Below the pieces are notes generated by a model. The model had not been told where the DNA came from, searched no databases, and saw nothing but the letters and a program-made list of their open reading frames with translations. From Nocardioides sp. JS614 (GTDB lineage: Bacteria > Actinomycetota > Actinomycetes > Propionibacteriales > Nocardioidaceae), in assembly GCF_000015265.1 (NCBI RefSeq), contig NC_008699.1, positions 3,348,001-3,412,000 of the forward strand: DNA of 64,000 bases, given 5' to 3'. The translations under genes were made by a program, and so were the position numbers. Shown here piece by piece: positions 16,886 to 24,747 of the stretch (position 1 is its first letter; every line of letters begins with the position of its first letter).

Positions 16886-17190
16886 CGTGGCGACGGGGAG
16901 GTTGAGCAAGCCCCACGGCCGAGCCTGCGAGGCCGTGACGGGCGCGTCGAAACCCACCGCCGAGCGGAGGGTTGCCCGACGAAGTCGGTCAGGGCGTGGC
17001 GACGGGGAGGTTGAGCAAGCCCCACGGCCGAGCCTGCGAGGCCGTGACGGGCGCGTCGAAACCCACCGCCGAGCGGAGGGTTGCCCGACGAAGTCGGTCA
17101 GGGCGTGGCAACGGGGAGGTTGAGCAAGCCCCACGGCCGAGCCTGCGAGGCCGTGACGGGCGCGTCGAAACCCACCGCCGAGCGGAGGGG
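16867..17190. repeat. Three tandem copies of a 109-bp repeat
   Basis: Units begin at about 16867, 16976 and 17085 and are almost identical; the third loses a few bases at its end. Each holds a CCGAC-GAA-GTCGG hairpin and the segment GAGGTTGAGCAAGCCCCACG. No coding logic or ribosome sites are seen, and the period is not a multiple of 3. The rest of the gap to 17366 holds a GGCGC-loop-GCGCC hairpin near 17213, a copy of the TCGACAAGCTCGA repeat and two tandem 19-bp units (AGTCCGAGCTCGGTCACC) at about 17322-17359. Confidence 0.9.
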
Positions 17191-17366
17191 CCTGGCGCTG
17201 GTTGAGGTGCGAAGGCGCGCTAGCGCCTGAGCCTCGAAACCCCGCAAGCGAAGGCAGGGCGGCGACCACCACGGTCACCGCCCTGCGCATGCCCCGGGAT
17301 CTCGACAAGCTCGATCACCGGAGTCCGAGCTCGGTCACCCGAGTCCGAGCTCGGTCACCGGGACCG

Positions 17367-18950
17367 TCAGTTGACGCTGACCGCGCTCCACGCGGCGGCC
17401 ACGGCGTTCTGCTGCGCGCTGCCCGCGCCGTACAGGTCCCGCGCCGCGTTCAACGTGGCGGTGCGGGCGCCGGCGTAGCTGGTGCTGGAGGTCATGTAGA
17501 CCGTGAGCGCGCGGTACCAGATCGCGCTCGCGGCGTCCCGGCCGATGCCGGTCACCGTCGAGCCGTTGCAGGTCGGGCTGTTGTGGGCGACGCCGCCGAT
17601 GGTCTTGGCGCCCGAGCCCTCGGCGAGCAGGTAGAAGAAGTGGTTCCCGACGCCCGAGGAGTAGTGGACGTCGGCGCTCCCGACGGTCGACGACCAGCAG
17701 TTGAAGGAGCTGCCGTCCGAGGCCGGGTTGTCCATCCGCCGGAAGCCGAGGTGGTTCTTGAGGTCGAACTCCTCGCCGATCAGGTAGTCGCCCGGGTCGT
17801 TGGCGTTGGCGGCGAAGAACTCCACCATCGTGCCGAAGATGTCCGAGGTCGCCTCGTTGAGACCACCGGACTCGCCCGAGTAGGCCAGTCCGGCGGTGTT
17901 CTCGGTGACGCCGTGCGACATCTCGTGACCGGCCACGTCCAGCGAGACCAACGGTCCGTAGTTGGTCCCGTCGCCGTCGCCGTACGTCATCTTGGTGCCG
18001 TCCCAGAACGCGTTGACGTAGTTCTTGCCGTAGTGGACCCGGTTGTAGGAGCCGGCGCCGGTCCCGAAGATCCCGTTGCGCCCGTAGGTCGACTTGTAGA
18101 AGTCCCACGTCATGTTCGTGCCGTACTGCGCGTCCACGGCGGCCGACTCCCGGCTGCTCGTCGCGCCGTTGCCGAACAGGTTGTCCGGGCTGGTGAACAG
18201 GGTGCCGGTCTTGCAGTTGAAGCCGAAGTACTGGCAGCCGAGGGAGTCGCTCGCGTTGCCCATGTCGGTCGTGTAGGTGTTGCCCCGGGTCGGGTCCTTG
18301 AGCTGGTACGTCGAGCCCGACAGCGTCAGCTGCAGCGGCACGGTCCCGGAGTAGAGCGACTGGCCCGAGCCGTCCGCGGTCTGGATCTGCTGCTCGCGGC
18401 GGATCACCGCGCCGGTCCGGGCGTCGACGTACGTCGCCAGCCGGCTCGGCGTGCCGTCCTGCTGGGTGCCGCCGGTGATGACCTCCCACGCGAGCCGAGC
18501 AGTGCCGGTGGTCGCGTCGACGACCAGGCGGGTCGACTGCGTCTTCGCGCCGGTGGTGCCGCGCGTCGCCTTCGCCGGCGCGAGCGCCCGGACGGCCGCG
18601 GCGGCCTTCCCGACCGCCGGCGTCGTCGAGACGTGCACCTCGTTCTCGAGGGTCTGGCTCACCCCGCGCCACCCGCCCTGGGTACCGCGGTGGACGACCA
18701 GGTCCCCACCGAGCACGGGCAGGCCACGGTAGGTGCGGTCCATGCGGACGTGGGTGCTGCCGTCGGCGTCGGTCACGGTGTGGGTGACCGTGAACGCCGT
18801 TCCGTTGCTGGCCAGCGCCGCGCCCGGATGGGCGAGCAGGGCCTGGACCGCGTTCGGCCGCTCGGTCACGGCCTGGCTGGCGCCGGACTGGATGCCGACG
18901 GCGGTGAGAGCGAGAACCGCCGCCGTGGCGACGCCCGAGATTCTGCGCAT
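17367..18950 (-). CDS. Secreted M4 (thermolysin-like) metalloprotease
   Basis: 527-aa neutral protease made as a preproenzyme. Signal peptide residues about 1-26 (MRRISGVATAAVLALTA...ASQA), then an FTP/PepSY-type propeptide to about 200, then the catalytic domain. Zinc site VAGHEMSHGVTE and the third ligand in GGLNEATSDIF are intact, and the late catalytic histidine lies in SADVHYSSGVGNHFFYLL. The ATG at 18950 has AAGGA 7 nt upstream and starts the signal peptide; a longer reading from 18968 lacks a ribosome site. Many cysteines suggest disulfides after export. Confidence 0.92.
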   Translation of the reverse strand: MRRISGVATAAVLALTAVGIQSGASQAVTERPNAVQALLAHPGAALASNGTAFTVTHTVTDADGSTHVRMDRTYRGLPVLGGDLVVHRGTQGGWRGVSQTLENEVHVSTTPAVGKAAAAVRALAPAKATRGTTGAKTQSTRLVVDATTGTARLAWEVITGGTQQDGTPSRLATYVDARTGAVIRREQQIQTADGSGQSLYSGTVPLQLTLSGSTYQLKDPTRGNTYTTDMGNASDSLGCQYFGFNCKTGTLFTSPDNLFGNGATSSRESAAVDAQYGTNMTWDFYKSTYGRNGIFGTGAGSYNRVHYGKNYVNAFWDGTKMTYGDGDGTNYGPLVSLDVAGHEMSHGVTENTAGLAYSGESGGLNEATSDIFGTMVEFFAANANDPGDYLIGEEFDLKNHLGFRRMDNPASDGSSFNCWSSTVGSADVHYSSGVGNHFFYLLAEGSGAKTIGGVAHNSPTCNGSTVTGIGRDAASAIWYRALTVYMTSSTSYAGARTATLNAARDLYGAGSAQQNAVAAAWSAVSVN

Positions 18951-19086
18951 GTGAGAGTCCTTCTTCATCGATGGGTGGGACTACGAAGGAGACGTAGCCT
19001 GCCAGCCACAACGAGATCGGGAAGCCGTTGCGATGTGCGGATTCCTGCAATGCAGGAACGTGCAGAAGCGGAGTTCTTCCGGCCGA

Positions 19087-19833
19087 TCAGTCCAGGTCGA
19101 GGAAGTGTTCCAGTCCGACCGTGAGCCCCGGGTGGTCGGCGATCGAGCGCAGCCCGGTGAGCACGCCGGGGGCGAACGAGGCCCGATCCAGGGAGTCGTG
19201 CCGGATGGTGAGGGTCTCCCCCACCCCACCGAGGATCACCTCCTGGTGGGCGACCAGGCCGCGGATCCGCAGACCGTGGACGCGGATCCCGTCGACGTCC
19301 GCGCCGCGCGCGCCCTCGAGCGCCGTGGTGGTGGCGTCAGGCACCGGCCCGACACCGGCCTCGCGGCGCGCTGCCGCGATCAGCTCCGCCGTACGACGTG
19401 CCGTGCCGGACGGCGCGTCGGCCTTCGTCGGGTGGTGCAGCTCGACGACCTCGACCGACTCGAAGAACGGCGCCGCGACCGCGGCGAAGCGCATCATCAA
19501 GATCGCGCCGATCGAGAAGTTGGGCGCGACCAGGACACCGGTCCCCGGGGAGTCGGCGAGCCAGCCACGCAGCAGGTCGAGTCGGGCGTCGTCGAACCCG
19601 GTCGTGCCGACCACGGCGTGGATCCCGTGGTCGACGCAGAACTCGAGGTTGTCCATGACGACGTCGGGATGGGTGAAGTCGACGACCGCCTGGGCGCCGG
19701 AGGTCACCAGCGCGTCGATCTCGTCATCGGCGTCGACCTGCGCGACCAGCTCCAGGTCGTCGGCGGCGTCGACCGCACGGCAGACCTCGGAGCCGACCTT
19801 GCCGCGCGCGCCGAGCACACCCACCTTCATCAC
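19087..19833 (-). CDS. dapB: 4-hydroxy-tetrahydrodipicolinate reductase DapB
   Basis: NAD(P)H-dependent step of lysine and diaminopimelate synthesis. KVGVLGARGKVGSEVCRAVD is the nucleotide site; VDFTHPDVVMDNL, VGTTGF, APNFSIGAILMMRFA and the catalytic ELHHPTKADAPSGTA follow. The GTG at 19833 is 6 nt from a TAGGTT hexamer (leaderless); ATG 19830 is the next codon and equally possible. In related genomes dapB normally follows pnp and the M16 protease; here about 6 kb of other genes intervene. Confidence 0.95.
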   Translation of the reverse strand: MMKVGVLGARGKVGSEVCRAVDAADDLELVAQVDADDEIDALVTSGAQAVVDFTHPDVVMDNLEFCVDHGIHAVVGTTGFDDARLDLLRGWLADSPGTGVLVAPNFSIGAILMMRFAAVAAPFFESVEVVELHHPTKADAPSGTARRTAELIAAARREAGVGPVPDATTTALEGARGADVDGIRVHGLRIRGLVAHQEVILGGVGETLTIRHDSLDRASFAPGVLTGLRSIADHPGLTVGLEHFLDLD

Positions 19834-19839
19834 GCGGAC

Positions 19840-19845
19840 AACCTA
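19840..19845 (-). promoter_or_regulatory. -10 element TAGGTT, leaderless dapB
   Basis: TAGGTT on the minus strand, 6 nt before the GTG at 19833. Confidence 0.45.
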
Positions 19846-19908
19846 CTAGGAGTGAGCACGGGTGAGCCGCTCCTCCACGCGGTGCTCGGCTTCTGGCAGT
19901 CTGTGGCC

Positions 19909-20424
19909 ATGGCAGTGCAGACGATCCCGCCCCGGATCAGGTGGGCGGTGGACATCATGGACGTCCAGCCGTCCGACCACGTCCTGGAGATCGGCTGTGG
20001 GCCCGGCGCCGGCGCGGAGCTGATCTGCGAGCGGCTGGAGACCGGCAAGCTGTTCGCGATCGACCGCTCCGAGTCCGGGGTCGACCGCACCAAGCGGCGC
20101 TGCGCGCGCTTCATCGAGTCCGGACGGCTGACCGTGCGCCAGATCGACCTGGCCACGCTGCGAGTGCCGGTCAAGCGGCTGAACAAGGTGTTCGCGTTCA
20201 ACGTCAACCTGTTCTGGGTGCGCTCCTGCGTCGACGAGGTGGCGCTGCTGCACGACCGGGTCGTCCCGGGCGGCGAGGTGTTCTTGTTCTACGAGGCCAG
20301 CCGGCCCGAACTGGTCCCGACGATCGTGAAGAAGGCCTCGGCCGCGCTGGCCGAGGGTGGCTTCCGGGTCTCGGTCGTGGACCAGAAGGCGCCACCGGTC
20401 GTGGGCATCATCGGACGCCGTTAG
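19909..20424 (+). CDS. Class I SAM-dependent methyltransferase
   Basis: 171-aa protein with SAM motif I VLEIGCGPGAGAELI (about residues 24-38) and an acidic loop FAIDRSESGVDR for the ribose. The rest follows the short FAFNVNLFW/VPGGEVFLFYEASRP Rossmann pattern. Substrate unknown; no neighbouring gene points to one. The ATG at 19909 begins just before the first helix. Confidence 0.82.
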   Translation: MAVQTIPPRIRWAVDIMDVQPSDHVLEIGCGPGAGAELICERLETGKLFAIDRSESGVDRTKRRCARFIESGRLTVRQIDLATLRVPVKRLNKVFAFNVNLFWVRSCVDEVALLHDRVVPGGEVFLFYEASRPELVPTIVKKASAALAEGGFRVSVVDQKAPPVVGIIGRR

Positions 20425-20431
20425 GATATTT

Positions 20432-20483
20432 CCTGAAGCGTTGCTTGCATTAGGTTATCTTCTAATGCACTCTGTTCTTCAGG
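20432..20483. promoter_or_regulatory. Nested inverted repeats upstream of the SatD-like gene
   Basis: Outer arms CCTGAAG (20432-20438) and CTTCAGG (20477-20483) enclose inner arms GCATTAG (20447-20453) and CTAATGC (20462-20468). The region is AT-rich against the background and ends 10 nt before the ATG, next to a GGAGG ribosome site. It looks like promoter plus operator; self-binding by the downstream HTH protein is inference. Confidence 0.5.
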
Positions 20484-20493
20484 GAGGAGCCTC

Positions 20494-21090
20494 ATGTCGA
20501 GTGTGATCGTGCTGACGGTGGACCAGCGCGGCAGTCGCCACTCCGAGGACCGGATCCCCGCGGTGCTGACCCGCCTCGCTCCCCTGCCGACGCTGCTGGC
20601 GTTCGAGCGGACTGCCGGCGACGAGCTCCAGGGGGTCCTCGACGACCCGGACGCCGTCGCAGCCGCGCTCGGCGAGCTGCTGCGCGACGACACGTGGTAC
20701 GTCGGCATCGGCGTGGGCCCGGTCGAGGAGCCGCTCCCGGACCACGCCCGGGCCGGCCGGGGCCCGGCGTACCTCCAGGCCCGCACGGCGGTCTCCGAGG
20801 CCAAGACCAGCCCCTGGCACGTGCGCGTGGTCGCCGACCACTGGGCCGGGCGCGCGCTCGAGACCACGCTCTGGCTGTGGGCCGCGGTGCTGGCCCGGCG
20901 CACCTCCCGCGGCTGGGAGGTCGCCGATCTCGTCGCGCAGGGCATGTCGTACGCCGAGGCCGGCACCCGCCTGGCCATCAGCCAGTCCGCGGTCAGCCAG
21001 CGCGCGCAGGCCGCGGGCATCGTCGAGGCCCGCCGCGCCGAGGAGCTCGCGGCGGTCCTTGCCCGGACCCTGTTGGAGGAGCGGCCGTGA
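20494..21090 (+). CDS. SatD-family protein with C-terminal helix-turn-helix
   Basis: 198 aa. The N-terminal part fits the SatD family: an Asp near residue 10 followed by RGSR, GDELQGVL near residues 42-49, GIGVGPVE near 71-78 and GPAYLQAR near 90-97. Residues about 135-180 form a helix-turn-helix (VADLVAQGMSYAEAGTRLAISQSAVSQRAQAAG). The N-terminal domain may bind a nucleotide-like ligand while the C-terminus binds DNA, but the family's activity is not settled. It overlaps the next gene by GTGA, and nested palindromes sit upstream. Confidence 0.75.
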   Translation: MSSVIVLTVDQRGSRHSEDRIPAVLTRLAPLPTLLAFERTAGDELQGVLDDPDAVAAALGELLRDDTWYVGIGVGPVEEPLPDHARAGRGPAYLQARTAVSEAKTSPWHVRVVADHWAGRALETTLWLWAAVLARRTSRGWEVADLVAQGMSYAEAGTRLAISQSAVSQRAQAAGIVEARRAEELAAVLARTLLEERP

Positions 21091-21638
21091 GTGCTGAGAG
21101 CTGGGGAGCGCTGGTGCTCGTGCTGCTCGCCGCCGGACTCGTGTGCGCGGCCGCCGCCTGGGCCACCGCGGCGCGCCGGATCTGGGCGCCGGCGGCCCTG
21201 CTCCTGCTCCTGGCCGCGGGGGTCGTCGCCGCAGCCCCGCCAGACGTCGTGGTCGACGGCCGCGGCCTGACGACGGTGCTGGCGCTGCTCGGCGGCGCGC
21301 TCGCCGTCGCCGGCGGCGGACCGCTCACCGCCTTGGTCTTCGAGCTCGTCGACCGGCGGGAGACGCCGACGGAGTCGATGCAGACCGCGGGTCGCGTGCT
21401 GCGCGGCGGCGCCTGGATCGGCGCGCTGGAGCGCCTCGCGATCTTCTCCGCCCTGGTCGCCGGCTGGCCCGAGGGCCTCGCCGTCGTCCTCGCCGTCAAG
21501 GGCCTGGGCCGCTACCCCGAGCTGCGCGCCGCTGAGGACGGCGTCCGCACCGGCGCCGCCGAGCGCTTCATCATCGGCACCTTCACCAGCGTGCTGTGGG
21601 CCTGCGGCTGCGCCGGCGCCGTGCTGCTGGTGCGGTAG
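21087..21638 (+). CDS. Membrane protein coupled to the SatD-like regulator
   Basis: 183 aa with about five hydrophobic segments (residues about 7-25, 30-48, 58-78, 108-128, 162-182) and a short charged loop ELVDRRETPTESM. The GTG start overlaps the SatD-like stop in GTGA form, so the two are made together. No transporter or enzyme family is recognised. The pairing suggests the regulator controls, or is controlled by, this membrane protein. Confidence 0.7.
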   Translation: MSAESWGALVLVLLAAGLVCAAAAWATAARRIWAPAALLLLLAAGVVAAAPPDVVVDGRGLTTVLALLGGALAVAGGGPLTALVFELVDRRETPTESMQTAGRVLRGGAWIGALERLAIFSALVAGWPEGLAVVLAVKGLGRYPELRAAEDGVRTGAAERFIIGTFTSVLWACGCAGAVLLVR

Positions 21639-21664
21639 GAGTCCCACAGTCGCCGGCCCTCCGA

Positions 21665-21691
21665 TGTCACATCCGCGGCCGCACCGGTGTC
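21665..21691 (+). promoter_or_regulatory. ECF41-type promoter TGTCACA-N16-TGTC
   Basis: The -35 TGTCACA (21665-21671) and, 16 bp on, TGTC (21688-21691) match the published ECF41 consensus TGTCACA...CGTC with one change. The ATG at 21700 lies 8 nt after the -10, so the transcript would be leaderless. The adjacent sigma factor gene is ECF41-like, giving positive autoregulation. Confidence 0.6.
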
Positions 21692-21699
21692 TCCATGGC

Positions 21700-22305
21700 A
21701 TGACCACGACAACCACGGACCACGCGACCCGCATCCCCCCGGCCGAGATCACCGGCCTCAAGGGTGCCCTGATCAAGCGGATGATCGAGAAGAAGCTCGG
21801 CAAGGTCCCGACCGCGGTCGGGATCTACTGGCACAACCCCAAGGTGCTGTTCGCCACCTTCGGCCTCGGAGGCAAGCTGCAGAAGTGGGACGCCTGCGAC
21901 GAGGGCCTGAAGTCCTTCGCCCACATGGCGGTCGCGTCGCTCGTCGGCTGCACGTGGTGCCTGGACTTCAACTACTTCGAGGCACACAACTCGGGACTGG
22001 ACGTCGAGAAGGCGCGCCAGATCCCGCGGTGGCGCGAGACGGACGTCTTCACGTCGCTCGAGCGCGACGTCCTGGAGTACGCCGAGGCGATGAGCCAGAC
22101 GCCGCCCACGGTCACCGACGAACTCGTGGACCGGCTGCACGCCGAGCTGGGTGCCGCCGCGGTCGTGGAGCTCACGTCGGTGATCTCGTTCGCGAACATG
22201 ACCACGCGCGGCAACATCGCGCTCGGCATCGAGTCGGACGGGTTCGCCGCGGCGTGCGGCCTGAAGCCCCTCGCCGAGCGACCGCACGTAGCCTCTGCCT
22301 CATGA
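21700..22305 (+). CDS. Carboxymuconolactone-decarboxylase-like (AhpD fold) protein
   Basis: 201-aa all-helical protein of the CMD/AhpD superfamily with a redox-type Cys pair, GCTWC (residues 84 and 87). Members linked to ECF41 sigma factors are called COE proteins; their substrates are mostly unknown. The start at 21700 is chosen because the upstream in-frame ATG at 21664 falls on the predicted promoter. The stop overlaps the sigma factor ATG (ATGA). Confidence 0.85.
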   Translation: MTTTTTDHATRIPPAEITGLKGALIKRMIEKKLGKVPTAVGIYWHNPKVLFATFGLGGKLQKWDACDEGLKSFAHMAVASLVGCTWCLDFNYFEAHNSGLDVEKARQIPRWRETDVFTSLERDVLEYAEAMSQTPPTVTDELVDRLHAELGAAAVVELTSVISFANMTTRGNIALGIESDGFAAACGLKPLAERPHVASAS

Positions 22306-23180
22306 GCGAGGACCCCTTCGTCGCTCACCGCAGCCTGCTGTTCACCGTCGCCTACGAGATGCTCGGGTCGGTCGCCGACGCCGAGGACGTGGTGCAGGAG
22401 ACCTGGCTGCGCTGGGCAGCCCTGCCCGCCGCCGACCGTGGTGAGGTCCGAGATCCCCGTGCCTACCTCGTGCGGATCGTCACCCGGCTCTCCCTCAACC
22501 GGCTGCGTACGCTCACCCGGCTGCGGGAGGAGTACGTCGGCGAGTGGCTCCCCGAGCCGCTGCTCACCAGCCCCGACGTCGCCGAGGACGTCGAGCTCGC
22601 GGAGAGCGTGTCGATCGCCATGCTCGCGGTCCTCGAGACACTGCTGCCGACCGAGCGTGCGGTCTTCGTGCTCCGGGAGGTCTTCGACGTGCCCTACGAC
22701 GAGATCGCGGCGGCGTTGGACAAGTCCTCCGCTGCGGTGCGCCAGATCGCGTCCCGGGCCCGCAAGTACGTGGCGGCCCGCCGGCCCCGGACCTCGGTGA
22801 GCCGTGCGGAGCAGGAGCGGGTGGTCGAGCGGTTCCTCGCCGCCCTGACGACCGGCGACGTCGTGGGACTGCTCGACGTGCTCGCTCCGGACGTGCTCCT
22901 CGTGGGCGACGGCGGCGGCCTGGTCCCGACCGTCCCGAGTCCCGTGCGCGGGGCGGCCCGGCTCGCCCCGGTGATGGCCCGCTTCGCCGAGCTCGCGCCC
23001 GGCACGACGGCCGTCATCGTCGACCTCAACGGCGGCATCGCGGCGCGCATCGATCCCGGCGGCCAGAACGACACGGCCGTCTCGTTCGTCATCGAGGGCC
23101 ACCGGATCGCGCAGATCTACGCGATCCGCAACCCCCACAAGCTCCAGCGCCTGGCAGAGGTGGCCGAGCTCCGACGGTGA
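22302..23180 (+). CDS. ECF41-type sigma factor with C-terminal SnoaL-like domain
   Basis: 292 aa. Sigma-2 covers about residues 8-75 (GSVADAEDVVQETWLRW), sigma-4 about 105-160 (LPTERAVFVLREVFDVPYDEIAAALDKSSAAVRQIASRAR). A SnoaL-like C-terminal domain (about 165-285) replaces an anti-sigma factor; in this group it modulates sigma activity. The conserved C-terminal NPDKL motif appears as NPHKL near residue 277. It overlaps the COE gene by 4 nt, and both likely come from the TGTCACA promoter. Confidence 0.88.
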   Translation: MSEDPFVAHRSLLFTVAYEMLGSVADAEDVVQETWLRWAALPAADRGEVRDPRAYLVRIVTRLSLNRLRTLTRLREEYVGEWLPEPLLTSPDVAEDVELAESVSIAMLAVLETLLPTERAVFVLREVFDVPYDEIAAALDKSSAAVRQIASRARKYVAARRPRTSVSRAEQERVVERFLAALTTGDVVGLLDVLAPDVLLVGDGGGLVPTVPSPVRGAARLAPVMARFAELAPGTTAVIVDLNGGIAARIDPGGQNDTAVSFVIEGHRIAQIYAIRNPHKLQRLAEVAELRR

Positions 23181-23224
23181 GACCGGGCCGTGCCGTCCGG
23201 GCCGACGACCCCGGGGACCGACGC

Positions 23225-23923
23225 CTAAGCCGCTCCCGCCTCGTGCGGTCGCTCCGCGACCAGGGCGGCGTCGGTGATGGTCACCCCCGGACCCGTGACG
23301 ACGGCGAAGAACACCGTCTGCCCCAGCACGACCTCGACCTCGGCCGGCTCGGGCCGGCCGTCGCTGATCAGGACGAGCGTCCCCTCGCCCAGGCGGGACT
23401 GCCAGGCGCGCAGCTCCTCCGCGTTGCGCGGCCTGGGGTCCTTGACCCGGACCACCCCGCGCAGGCCCGAGCCGTTCGCGTCGACGTACTCGTGCTCCCC
23501 CGGCGTCGTGAAGACGTGGGTGTAGCCGCACTCGTTGGTCAGGACGCTGCTGCCGAAGAACTCCTTCTGGCCGGCCACGGCGAACGGCCGGGCGGCCGCG
23601 TCGGGTGAGTTCCACACCACCATGTCGCCGGCCTCGACCGTCACGCGCTCCTGGTCGGGCACGAACCGGCCCGGGTCGACGGTGCGCTCGTCGCAGCAGT
23701 CGCCGTGGCGCTCCTTGACGAAGGACACGGTGACGGTCGTCTGGTGCATGTCGCGCTCCCGTTTCGAGGACGGCTCGCCGACCTCGACGACGTACGGGAA
23801 GTCGCCGCCGGCACCGGCGCCGCCGGCCGGGACCAGGGCGTAGGGGTAGGTGCCCGGCCTCATGAAGCGCTGGCCGTAGCAGTCGATGTTGCGCAGCGCG
23901 CGGCTGTCCAGGTACTCGGTCAT
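23225..23923 (-). CDS. Protein with degenerate cupredoxin-like domain, third gene of an unknown operon
   Basis: 232 aa, no signal peptide. Residues about 85-170 read like a plastocyanin fold (VTVEAGDMVVWNSPDA...YTHVFTTPGEHEYVDANGSGLRGVVRV), but the copper ligands are missing: there is no Cys-x4-His after the FTTPG turn and no axial Met. The N-terminal part has a DCYGQRFMRPGTYPY block and a CC pair in HGDCCDERT. A further beta-rich tail follows. A GAGGAG ribosome site precedes the ATG. It sits 11 bp downstream of the next listed gene. Confidence 0.65.
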   Translation of the reverse strand: MTEYLDSRALRNIDCYGQRFMRPGTYPYALVPAGGAGAGGDFPYVVEVGEPSSKRERDMHQTTVTVSFVKERHGDCCDERTVDPGRFVPDQERVTVEAGDMVVWNSPDAAARPFAVAGQKEFFGSSVLTNECGYTHVFTTPGEHEYVDANGSGLRGVVRVKDPRPRNAEELRAWQSRLGEGTLVLISDGRPEPAEVEVVLGQTVFFAVVTGPGVTITDAALVAERPHEAGAA

Positions 23924-23934
23924 GACAGTGCTCC

Positions 23935-24738
23935 TCAGGGCTGGATGTCGGCGAGGACGACCAGCTCGTCCTCGGGCGGGTTGTTCTGGACCTCGGCGCC
24001 GAGGCTCGTGACCGTCACGAACACGGCGGGGTCGAAGGGCCCGGAGGCGGGCAGCACCTCGAAGTGGGCGGGGACCTCGGTGATCGGGAACCGGGTGCCC
24101 GACACGAAGGGCGTGATGAGCGGCCCCAACAGTCCGGTCAGCCCGGCGATGCCGATCGCGGCGACGACGGCGCCGACGAGGACCGCCAGGAACGGCCCGA
24201 TCAGCGGCACCCAGGCGACGGCCGCCGAGACCGCCAGGCCGATGGCGGCCAGGAGGGCGGCGGTCGACGCGCCGAACTGCAGGCTCGGCACGCCCTGGAC
24301 GATGCCCTCCACCGTCCAGGCACCGGCGACGAGGCTCAGCGCCACGCCGAGGTCGACGGTGGTCAACACGTAGTCGCCGAAGGACACCGGCACCGTCACC
24401 GTCGGCCAGACGATGTCGATCTTCGGCGTGCACACGTCCCCGACGCAGGGGATGTGGACGCACACCTGCGGGATGTGGATGTCGGGGATGAAGTCCCCGA
24501 TGTCGAGCTGGAAGCTCAGGTCGACGTGCCAGTCCAGTCTGAGGTCGGCGATCTCGACGGTGGCCGGGGCGATCAGGTCGACGGTCCCGTTGGACAGCGT
24601 CCCGGTCACGGCGTACGACACGGTGAACGGGCCGAGCGAGGAGGACCCGCTCGTGGACTGCGGCCCGAGCGCGGCGACCTCGGTGTCGAACAGCTGCTGG
24701 GCCGCGCCCTCGTCGATGGCGGCGATGATCTCTGACAT
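23935..24738 (-). CDS. Unrecognised protein with hydrophobic core, second gene of an unknown operon
   Basis: 267 aa. The N-terminal 130 residues are beta-rich and amphipathic (LRLDWHVDLSFQLDIGDFIPDIHIP), with three Cys in VCVHIPCVGDVC. A long Ala/Gly/Leu/Val stretch near residues 155-215 could enter a membrane. The C-terminus is polar. No export signal is present. A strong TAGGAGGTAG ribosome site precedes the ATG and the upstream gene ends 9 bp away. I recognise no family; a lipid-handling or membrane-inserting role is only a guess. Confidence 0.65.
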   Translation of the reverse strand: MSEIIAAIDEGAAQQLFDTEVAALGPQSTSGSSSLGPFTVSYAVTGTLSNGTVDLIAPATVEIADLRLDWHVDLSFQLDIGDFIPDIHIPQVCVHIPCVGDVCTPKIDIVWPTVTVPVSFGDYVLTTVDLGVALSLVAGAWTVEGIVQGVPSLQFGASTAALLAAIGLAVSAAVAWVPLIGPFLAVLVGAVVAAIGIAGLTGLLGPLITPFVSGTRFPITEVPAHFEVLPASGPFDPAVFVTVTSLGAEVQNNPPEDELVVLADIQP

Positions 24739-24747
24739 GACTACCTC

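Noticed and set aside
16867..17190. CRISPR array
   Set aside because: The 109-bp units are contiguous with no unique spacers, and no cas genes are present.
21664..21699. Longer N-terminus for the carboxymuconolactone-decarboxylase-like protein
   Set aside because: The upstream ATG lies in the predicted ECF41 -35 element, and the added residues do not fit the family start.
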